In this document: piece after piece, positions 37,115-44,800 of the stretch
Position numbering within the stretch: position 1 is the stretch's first letter
Layout of the letters: each line of letters starts with the position of its first letter
Origin: Woeseiaceae bacterium
GTDB lineage: Bacteria > Pseudomonadota > Gammaproteobacteria > Steroidobacterales > Woeseiaceae
DNA length: 64,000 nucleotides
Assembly (NCBI GenBank): GCA_030065915.1
Contig: JASJCQ010000009.1
Location: 46,862 to 110,861, forward strand
Direction of reading: 5' to 3'
The notes under the pieces: generated by a model
What the model was told of the DNA's origin: nothing
The model's database searches: none
What the model saw: the letters and a program-made list of their open reading frames with translations, nothing else
Translations under genes and position numbers: made by a program

Positions 37115-37771
37115 ATGACAGCGCAAAGTTTCCATGGCTTCGTCCGACTCATGGCACTTCTCGCCGTGACTACGGCTCTGGCCGCGTGTAACGCGACGAC
37201 GGCGACGAAACCGGGCGGGCCCGTCAAGGCCAAGACCAAGATTGAAGTACAGGAGTCCGTCGGATTCACAATCGTCGAGGATAGCCGCATCGGCAGCGGG
37301 GCTCGCGGCGACTACGACGCGGCGCTGGCCTACCTGCACGAGGGCCAACACGAGCAGGGCATCGCCATCCTGGAAACGCTCGTGGCGTCGGCGCCAATTC
37401 TGACCGCGCCGCGTATCGATTTAGGCATCGCTCATCGCGAGAACGGCAATCTCGAGGCGGCACGCGCGCACCTCGAAACAGCCGTCGAGAGCAGCCCGGG
37501 GCACCCGATCGCGCACAACGAGCTGGGTATCGTATATCGCCAACTGGGCCTCTTTCAGGAGGCGCGGCAGAGCTACGAGGCGGCACTGTCGATATTCCCG
37601 AACTACCACTACGCAAGACGCAATCTCGCGGTGCTGTGTGACCTCTACCTAGCGGACCTGACCTGTGCGCTCGAAAACTACGAGGCCTACATGGCTACGG
37701 TCCCGGATGATCCCGAGGCGACGATGTGGATCGCCGATATCAAGTACCGAATGAGCAGCGCGGGAGAATGA
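37115..37771 (+). CDS. TPR lipoprotein (218 aa)
   Basis: The protein has a lipoprotein signal (FVRLMALLAVTTALAAC) and a short basic linker. Three to four TPRs follow (AALAYLHEGQHEQGIAILETL, DLGIAHRENGNLEAARAHLE, NELGIVYRQLGLFQEARQSYE), and two cysteines lie near the C-terminus (VLCDLYLADLTCALENYE). The size and repeats are like PilF/PilW-type pilotins, which also help secretin-like complexes at the outer membrane; that comparison is by form only. The stop overlaps the first in-frame ATG of the next gene. It lies four bases after the large TPR lipoprotein, so all three TPR genes are co-expressed. Confidence 0.85.
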   Translation: MTAQSFHGFVRLMALLAVTTALAACNATTATKPGGPVKAKTKIEVQESVGFTIVEDSRIGSGARGDYDAALAYLHEGQHEQGIAILETLVASAPILTAPRIDLGIAHRENGNLEAARAHLETAVESSPGHPIAHNELGIVYRQLGLFQEARQSYEAALSIFPNYHYARRNLAVLCDLYLADLTCALENYEAYMATVPDDPEATMWIADIKYRMSSAGE

Positions 37772-37773
37772 TG

Positions 37774-38118
37774 ATGAAACGAATCATGACACTGGCACTG
37801 CTGCTTGCCTCGTTGCCGGCGCTCGGCGAAGAGACAGCGACCGAGGCTGATGACGACGTGATCGATAAGCAGGTGGCGGCTGAGGAAGCGGAAGCCGCGC
37901 AGGGCGATGGCATCGATTCGCCGAAAACGATGTCTGGTATGTCGATTCTCGGTAACGAAGAAGCACCGAAGGCGCTCGTCATCATTCCGTGGAAATCCTC
38001 GGCGCTCGGCGATGACATCAGCCTGTCCGATACCCTCGATGACCGGGCGAAACCCGTTGACAAAGAGGTCTTTCTTCGCGAGTTGCGCTTCTACCAGATC
38101 CGGTCCGGCGAGCAGTAA
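37774..38118 (+). CDS. Small exported acidic protein (114 aa)
   Basis: Three consecutive ATGs (37768, 37771, 37774) could start this gene. I chose the third because GGAG lies seven bases upstream; the first overlaps the preceding stop. The product has a signal peptide (MKRIMTLALLLASLPALG), an acidic Ala/Glu-rich linker, and a short conserved-looking C-terminal segment (KALVIIPWKSSALGDD, REVF-type: KEVFLRELRFYQI). I do not recognise the family. It is the last gene before a 178-base gap, after which the ExbB-like gene begins with its own ribosome site. It is probably a periplasmic accessory of the complex. Confidence 0.75.
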   Translation: MKRIMTLALLLASLPALGEETATEADDDVIDKQVAAEEAEAAQGDGIDSPKTMSGMSILGNEEAPKALVIIPWKSSALGDDISLSDTLDDRAKPVDKEVFLRELRFYQIRSGEQ

Positions 38119-38296
38119 GCGTCGGGATTTACAGTGAAAAACACCAATTTGAGGCCGTAGTTCACATCGACTGACATTGGTCACTACACATAAGCAGCGA
38201 ATGTGACGCAGCGCACGTTAAGACGGCCTGCCGAACACTATTCTCTGTCCTGTTTCGGGTAAACACCGGGACATCTTGTTAAACGAGGACTCAGCA

Positions 38297-38950
38297 ATGG
38301 ACTTCTTTTATTCGATTGTAAGTTTCTTCTCGTCGGGCGGTGCGTTCATGTTCCCGATACTGCTGGTATTCGCCGTCGGTTTCGGAATTGCAGTCGAACG
38401 CTACATCACCCTGACCCTGGTGACCCAGAAGAACCAGGCAGTGTGGGCCAAGGTACAGCCGTTGTTGTCCGACGGTCAGTTCGACGAGGCTCGCGACATG
38501 ACCAGGGAGGACGACTCCACAATCTCCCAGGTTCTGAACATGGGCTTGTCGCTGCAGGGTGCTGTTCGCCGCCGCGACGAGATCGAGATCGCGATGGAGG
38601 AGAGCATGATGGAAATCGTGCCTCGCCTTGAGAAACGCACACCTTACGTTGCGCTCGCATCCAGCATCGCAACGCTACTTGGCCTGCTCGGGACGATTAT
38701 GGGCCTTATCCAGGCGTTCACCGCGGTTGCCAATGCCAACCCTGCCGAGAAGGCGGACCTGCTGTCTGCCAGTATCTCGGTCGCGATGAATACCACGGCG
38801 TTCGGGCTGATGGTTGCGATACCGCTGCTCATCATCCATGCCATCCTGACCAGCAAGACCGGCGACATCGTCGACAGTCTCGAAATGGCCACGGTCAAGG
38901 CACTGAACGTATTCACGAGACGCGCGAAACGATCGACTGCCGAGGCCTGA
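38297..38950 (+). CDS. MotA/TolQ/ExbB-type proton channel subunit
   Basis: The 217-residue inner-membrane protein has three membrane segments (about 14-36, 118-142 and 157-182) and the family signature LLGLLGTIMGLIQAF followed by NTTAFGLMVAIPLLI. It forms, with ExbD-type partners, a stator that uses proton flow to drive a periplasmic protein. The channel Thr is conserved (about T167). The Glu that stands in the equivalent of E. coli ExbB E176 is replaced by Val (V162, in SISVAMNTTAFGL). I chose ATG 38297, with GAGGA seven bases upstream, over an earlier TTG at 38276. It is followed after five bases by the first ExbD gene. Confidence 0.93.
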   Translation: MDFFYSIVSFFSSGGAFMFPILLVFAVGFGIAVERYITLTLVTQKNQAVWAKVQPLLSDGQFDEARDMTREDDSTISQVLNMGLSLQGAVRRRDEIEIAMEESMMEIVPRLEKRTPYVALASSIATLLGLLGTIMGLIQAFTAVANANPAEKADLLSASISVAMNTTAFGLMVAIPLLIIHAILTSKTGDIVDSLEMATVKALNVFTRRAKRSTAEA

Positions 38951-38955
38951 TCTAA

Positions 38956-39450
38956 ATGGCCAGGCGGCATCATTACAGACGGCGCGTCAAGGAGACGTAC
39001 GAGATCGACGTCACGACCTTCCTCAACCTGATGGTCGTCCTCGTTCCGTTCCTGCTCATTACTGCGGTGTTTTCGCGACTGACCATCGTCGAGCTGAACC
39101 TGCCCAGTACGGCGAGCGGCCCGAATAACTCGCCGGAAGGCTTCAACCTTGAAGTGATCGTCCGAGAGGATCTCATCGAATTGACGAACGGTCAGGTCGT
39201 GATCGCATCGATTCCGAACAAGGAAGACGAGTTCGATCTCGAGACCCTGTCGGACTACATCGTTGAGCTGAAACAGGAGTACCCGGAGCAGGATGCGGCT
39301 TCGGTACTCATGGAGGCGCAGATTCCCTACGACTACCTGATCCAGGTCATGGATATCGTGCGGAGCATCGAAGTGCCACTGGAGAACGATGAAGAGAGCT
39401 TCGAGCTCGTCGCCCTGTTCTCGGAGATATCAGTTGGGGATGCACCGTGA
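38956..39450 (+). CDS. ExbD/TolR-family protein lacking the membrane Asp
   Basis: The 164-residue protein has a basic N-terminal tail, one membrane segment (about 22-43, FLNLMVVLVPFLLITAVF) and a periplasmic domain with a helical/beta ExbD-like fold. In ExbD/TolR the membrane segment contains a conserved Asp that carries protons (pattern LxDxxF). Here the aligned position is Asn24 (VTTFLNLMVVL), while the second ExbD in the cluster keeps the Asp. It may therefore be a structural rather than proton-carrying subunit of an ExbD heterodimer. The gene overlaps the second ExbD start by four bases (GTGA at 39447-39450), so equal amounts are likely. Confidence 0.88.
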   Translation: MARRHHYRRRVKETYEIDVTTFLNLMVVLVPFLLITAVFSRLTIVELNLPSTASGPNNSPEGFNLEVIVREDLIELTNGQVVIASIPNKEDEFDLETLSDYIVELKQEYPEQDAASVLMEAQIPYDYLIQVMDIVRSIEVPLENDEESFELVALFSEISVGDAP

Positions 39451-39950
39451 GGAACACACGCCGCATCAAACGAATGGCACGCAACCGCGTGAAGATTCCA
39501 AAGATGAACCTGACGTCGCTTATGGATGTATTCACGATCCTGGTTTTCTTCCTGCTCGTAAATTCGGGCTCCGTTGAGATCGTGGAAGCACCGAAGGACG
39601 TCCAGCTGCCGGAAGCGCGGGAAGAGACGAAGCCCCGCGAGACGGTGGTTATTTTTGTCAGCCCCGAGGAAGTGCTGGTGCAGGGTGAGGTCGTCGCGCG
39701 TACCGCCGACATCATGGAAAGCGACGTTGACGTCATCGATCCGATCACGTCCCGCCTTGCCGAGCTACAGGAAAGCATCGTCGGTCCGAGCACGAAGGCG
39801 GCTGCCGCTAGCCAGGAGGTCACGATCCTGGCGGACAAGTCAGTGCCGTTCATCGTGATCAGGAAAGTGATGTCGACGTGCACGGGCGGCGGCTACGAGA
39901 ATGTGTCGCTGGCCGTTATCCAGAAGCCGACCCAGGTCGCGGCCAAGTAA
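39447..39950 (+). CDS. ExbD/TolR-family biopolymer transport protein
   Basis: The 167-residue protein starts at GTG with a basic tail (RIKRMARNRVKIPKM), then the membrane segment NLTSLMDVFTILVFFLLV with the proton-carrying Asp at residue 27. The periplasmic domain (about 50-160) includes TILADKSVPFIVIRKVMSTC, typical of ExbD. With the upstream ExbB-like subunit it should convert proton flow into movement of a periplasmic partner, most likely the TonB-like protein encoded next (19 bases downstream). The overlap with the first ExbD gene indicates translational coupling. Confidence 0.92.
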   Translation: MRNTRRIKRMARNRVKIPKMNLTSLMDVFTILVFFLLVNSGSVEIVEAPKDVQLPEAREETKPRETVVIFVSPEEVLVQGEVVARTADIMESDVDVIDPITSRLAELQESIVGPSTKAAAASQEVTILADKSVPFIVIRKVMSTCTGGGYENVSLAVIQKPTQVAAK

Positions 39951-39969
39951 CGCCTGAGAGGTTGTTGCA

Positions 39970-41466
39970 GTGAGCTCTGAACACTCAGACGATCAACAGC
40001 CGCTTGAAGAAGCGGAGCAGTCGCTAATCGAGGCGGAACGATCGATTGCCGAGGTCGAGCAAACGCTCGAGGACGCGGAGCAGTCGACATCCGAAGATGA
40101 GCAGTTCCTGCGACGCGAAGTCGAGGACAACGAGCGCACGCTCGATGAGCTCGAACACGATCTGCGGGCGATAGACGATGAGCTCGTGTCCCTTGCAGAG
40201 CAAAACCACCGGTACGAGCTGGTATCCAACATCTGCAGGTCACTCGAGGAACTCGACAACCTGGATGCCGCCGGTCTGTTCTGGGATGAGCATAGTGCTG
40301 TCGACGACCAGGCTGAGCGGCTTCGCTACGCCAGACAAAAGATCGATCAGTTCCACGCCGAGATCGCCGGCGTCGAGGCGCGCCGCGAAGAGCTTGTCGA
40401 CAAGATCGGTAACCAGAACCTGGTGCTCGACGTCCTCCACTACGATCTGCGACATACGATCGAGCGCGAAGAAGACCGCAAAAGTGAATGGCTCGTCGAA
40501 CGCGACGCCGACGATATGCCGGCCCGCTCCCAGGTCATGCCTTGGGCGAGGGGTAGCGAGGAAGACAGGCGTGCCCAGAAATCCGTTGGAACGTCCGTTG
40601 CTGTCTCGCTCGGCTTCGCGCTGGTCCTGAGCATGGTGGCCATTCCGGTCATCGAGGATGCGATGCAGCCGGAACTGCCTGAACGAGTAGCGAAGCTCGT
40701 GCGCAAAGAGCGCACACCGCCGCCACCGCCTGTCGCCATGCCGGATATTCCAGAGCCTGAGGCCCCGGAGCCCGAGCCTGTGAAGGAGTTGGTGGAAGAA
40801 CTGGTGCCGGATGCAGCGAACCAGCCGGTCGTCGCCGAGGTTCCACAAGTGGATATGCGGGAGCAGGCCCGTTCTAAAGGCATCCTCGCGTTTCGCGACA
40901 ATTTTGCGGCGAGCGCCGACGCGCGGCCGAACGCCCAACTGGGTTCGCAGGCTCGCCTGAGTAACGCCGGCCAGAATGCTGTCGGCCGACCCGAGCGCAT
41001 GATGGTGACAACGTCGGCGCCGGGCTCGAGTGGCGGTATCAACCTGTCGGACATCAGTCGAAACACCGGCGGTAGCGGTGGAGCCATGGCCGGCGTTGCC
41101 GTATCCCAGGTAGCGAGTTCCATCGGCGCAGGCAACGGTCCGAATCGTCCCCTGGCCAGCGGCGTTTCCGCCGGGCGCACGGACGAGGAGATCCAGATCG
41201 TCTTCGACCGATACAAGGCCGCATTGTACCGGCTCTACAATCGGGCACTACGCAACGACCCGACGCTGCGCGGGCAGATGGTCTTGAGGTTGACGATCGA
41301 GCCCGACGGCAGCGTTTCGTTCTGTGAACTCCAGTCGAGCGACATGGAGGCGCCGACGCTTGCCGACCAGATCGTCGGTCGTGTTAAGACTTTCGACTTC
41401 GGCGCCAAGGAAGATATCGTCGCGATCACGATCATCTATCCGATCGATTTCCTGCCCGCAGCGTGA
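39970..41466 (+). CDS. AgmX/PglI C-terminal-domain (TonB-like) protein
   Basis: The 498-residue protein starts at GTG. Residues 1-190 are a Glu-rich cytoplasmic coiled coil (EEAEQSLIEAERSIAEVEQ). A single membrane helix (about 207-229) is followed by a Pro/Glu-rich stalk (TPPPPPVAMPDIPEPEAPEP, 249-268) and a flexible Gly/Ser region (about 320-395). A TonB-like C-terminal domain (about 400-498) contains YNRALRNDPTLRGQMVLRL, PDGSVSFCELQSS and the IIYPIDF end. This domain is found in the AgmX (GltJ) and PglI (GltG) proteins of the Myxococcus gliding machine, which couple an ExbB/ExbD-type motor to the envelope. It should be the mechanical coupling protein of this cluster; the large cytoplasmic coiled coil is not present in TonB. 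Confidence 0.9.
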   Translation: MSSEHSDDQQPLEEAEQSLIEAERSIAEVEQTLEDAEQSTSEDEQFLRREVEDNERTLDELEHDLRAIDDELVSLAEQNHRYELVSNICRSLEELDNLDAAGLFWDEHSAVDDQAERLRYARQKIDQFHAEIAGVEARREELVDKIGNQNLVLDVLHYDLRHTIEREEDRKSEWLVERDADDMPARSQVMPWARGSEEDRRAQKSVGTSVAVSLGFALVLSMVAIPVIEDAMQPELPERVAKLVRKERTPPPPPVAMPDIPEPEAPEPEPVKELVEELVPDAANQPVVAEVPQVDMREQARSKGILAFRDNFAASADARPNAQLGSQARLSNAGQNAVGRPERMMVTTSAPGSSGGINLSDISRNTGGSGGAMAGVAVSQVASSIGAGNGPNRPLASGVSAGRTDEEIQIVFDRYKAALYRLYNRALRNDPTLRGQMVLRLTIEPDGSVSFCELQSSDMEAPTLADQIVGRVKTFDFGAKEDIVAITIIYPIDFLPAA

Positions 41467-41889
41467 TCGCGCAGTCGTTTGGACATAATTCGCTAATCTG
41501 ACGCGATCGACACGTCCGGCCGGACATAAGTCACAGACAACATCCCCTTGTACCCAGAGTTAAATTGCTGGAGCCCAGTGTTTCCGCGGCTCGTAGCCAA
41601 AGTGTCGGTTTTTGGAAACGCACTGCCAAACCTGTGATGCAGTTCACCCTCGGGCTACACCGCTTGCGCGATAGTCACGCCTCGATACGGAGAAAAAAGC
41701 ACGTCCAGCAGGCGAACGGCGACGCTACCTGCTCAGGGGCATGAGGCCCCGGACCGCAAAGACTGGATGTCGTGCGGTCAGGCAAACAGACACGGAAGTG
41801 AAAATGGCCATATCGATCCTCAGCATATCGCGCGAAGCAATCGCCCCTGGCGAGCGTCGTCTCGCGCCCGGAACGGCGGCGGTCGCAGC
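41467..41889. other. 423-bp leader region before the DUF11/OmpA pair
   Basis: No gene is recognised. The right half contains a dense run of hairpins at 41707-41779 (listed separately). An ATG at 41804 begins only a short frame, and the frame of the downstream gene is open from 41767, but neither has a signal peptide or ribosome site. A promoter for the downstream pair is likely to lie here. Confidence 0.5.
41707..41779 (+). promoter_or_regulatory. Structured leader RNA candidate with three adjacent hairpins
   Basis: Three perfect stems follow one another: AGCAGG/CCTGCT (41707-41712 with 41728-41733), GGGGC/GCCCC (41736-41740 with 41746-41750) and GACCGCA/TGCGGTC (41752-41758 with 41773-41779), the last enclosing GAC/GTC. 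The purine stretch CGCAAAGAC in the third loop and GGCAAAC just after it resemble conserved pieces of cyclic-di-GMP riboswitches, but in the wrong order for that class. It sits 110 bases before the giant DUF11 gene. Confidence 0.4.
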
Positions 41890-44800
41890 ATGAATAAGCT
41901 TGTCGCGTTCCTGGTCACGGTGGCCCTCTCTTCGCTGATCCTGCTGACGCCAGTGAATAGCGTGTTGGCCGCTGAGATCACGTTCATCTCCGTGCAAGGC
42001 TCATGGCGGGACCCCGTGGACAGTGTGCCGGGTGACCAGGCCGGTGACCCGGTCATTACCAACGGGGATCCGATTTCGAGCATCAGCTGGGGTACGACGG
42101 CGGGGCAGCAATCCGGCTACGACTTCATCGCAACGCTGCCGCCGCCTTTCGAACTGCCCGGTCAGATTCCGTTCTTTTCGCTCGGCACGTTCCAGCACCG
42201 AAATTTCGAGGTTGGCGAGCCGTCGCTCGTGTCTGTACAACTCGATGTCGAGGTCATGCTCGCCATCGACGGCGTTCCGGAGGGGCCCCTGACCTTTACG
42301 TTCACGCTGAACCACGAAGAAACGCCCAACAACCTCGACCCCTGTCCCTATCCGACGCCTCCCGGTGACGGCTGTACCGACCGCGTAACGATCGTCGCAT
42401 CGGCTGATCCGACGACATTCAACGTCAACGGCGTCGACTATACGCTCGAGATGAGCTTCCTCGACAATGGCAGCGCGGTCGACGAGTTCATCACGGAAGA
42501 AGGCAATATCGTCAACAGCACGGGCCTCGTCGGCGAATTCACGCTGCCGCCGGGCCTCGCAATGACGAAGACCGGTCCGTCGATGCTGCGACTCGGAGAG
42601 TGGGGCAATTTCACGCTGGCCGTGCAGAACGAGAGCGAGTCCGACGCTTACGATGCAACCATCATCGACCTGCTGCCTGACGGCCCGGACGGTGGCATGT
42701 GCGACGTACCGCCGGAGGTGCTGAGCGCGCAGGTGTTCCAGTCGGACGGCGTCACGCCAGTTGCCGGCAAGGGCCCGCTAGTCGAAGGCACTGACTACAC
42801 GCTGATCTGGGACGGCGCGACCTGCCAGCTGACTTTCGTCACGCAGACCGCGCAGTCCGTCATCGCCGTCAATGAACGCCTGATGATCGAGTACCGCTCG
42901 CAGCTCGATCTAGACTCGACCGACGGTACGATCCTGACCAACATCGCGGGCGCGACCGAGTGGTTCAACTCTGACGCGTCGACACGCTACGCACGCTTGC
43001 TGACCGACGGTACGCCGGGTGTTGGCGATCACGAGGATTCTCACGACGTCACCGTCAACCTGCCGGAGCTCAGGTTCGAGAAGACGGTCGTCAACGTCAC
43101 GACCGGCGAAGACCCGGGCACAGTCGGTACGCCGGGGGACACGTTACGCTACTCGATCTATGTCGAGAACCTCGGCGACGTCGCGCTGCCAGACTTCTAT
43201 ATCCGCGACGAGCTCGATGCGCTGAATGCCGAGGCGTCCTTTCAGCCAGGAACACTGAACATCGTCACGCTCCCGGGCGGTGCCGACGCAAGCGGAACCG
43301 ATCCAAACGGTGGCACGGCCGCCACCGGGCTGCTCGACGTACGCAACCTGGCCGTCGGCGTCGGCGAAACGGTACTCGTCGAATTCGAAGTCGACCTGGC
43401 ACCGGTGCTCGCCAACGACAGCTTCGTCTACAACCAGTCGCAGTTCTTCGACAACGGCCTGCAGATCGCGCTGTCGGATGATCCGAACATCAACGGCCCG
43501 GCCGATCCGAATGTGCCGGACGACGACGACCCGACGCAGATCCAGATCCAGTCGGCGCCGCTGTTCCGCATCGAGAAAATCTCGACCTATCTCGACGGCA
43601 ACCCGGCGATCCTCCTGGCGGGCGAGCGCCTGCGCTACACGATCACGGTCGAGAACTACGGCACCGACAACGCGACCAACGTTTACATCACGGACGCGAT
43701 CCCAGCCAGCACGGACTACATACCGAACAGCACGACCCTGAACGGCAACGCGGTCGCCGACGTCCCGACCGGCTCGCCGCTCGTCGACGGCATCCTGGTC
43801 AACGCACCGGAAGACGCGACGCCGGGCAACATGAATGCGCAGGTTGCAGACAACGTCGCGACGATTACCTTCGACGTGCAGGTTTACCCGGACGCGCCCG
43901 ATGGCACGATCATTTCCAACCAGGCCTTCGTCGACGCGGAAGATCAGGGCCTCGCCGACCTGCCATCGGACGATCCGCGCACCGACGTGCCGGATGACCC
44001 GACGCAGGACATCGTCGGTAACTTCCCGCTGATCTTCGCGCCGAAGACGGCCGAGCTGATCATCGATGCGGGCAGCCCCGGCATCGTCGACCCGGGCGAC
44101 ACGCTGCGCTACACGATCACGGTCTACAACAATGGCACGGTGCCGGCGACGGCCGCCGAACTGATCGATCAGGTGCCGAACGATGTCACCTACGTTGCCG
44201 ACTCTACGACGCTCAACGGCGAACCGGTCGGCCAGCCTGACGGCGGTGACTTCCCGCTCGTGGACGGCATCCCGATTAGTGGCGCAGATGTCACGCCGCC
44301 GCTGCCGGCTGACGGCGAAGGCTTGATCAACCCGGGCGAGTCCGCGGTGGTCACCTTCGACATGTACGTGAACCTCGCGACGCCGACCGGCACGCAGATC
44401 GTCAACCAGGCCACGGTCTACACGGCCGAGCGCCCGAACACGCTGACCGACGGCGACGGCAACCCGGCCACTGGTCCGGAGCCGACCATCGTTGTCGTCG
44501 GCGACGCGCAGGCGCTCGACATCACGAAGGACGTTGCCGTCGTCAACGGCGGCCCGGCCTACGCGGGCGCTGAACTCGAGTACACGGTGACGGTGCGAAA
44601 CATCGGTCTCGTGCCGGCGCTGTACGTCACGCTCTACGACGACGTCGACATGGCCACGCCGGGCTACCTGACCCTGACGCCCGACTCGGCCACGATGAAC
44701 GGCCTGACCGATGGCGTCACGGTTGCAGGTTCGCTGATCACAGCCGACTACTTCAACGAATACGGCGCCCTCGACCCGGGCGCGAGCGTCGTGCTGCGCT

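Noticed and set aside
41707..41779. Canonical cyclic-di-GMP-I riboswitch
   Set aside because: CGCAAAG and GGCAAAC occur, but in reversed order and without the expected stem arrangement, so I list it only as an unnamed structured leader.
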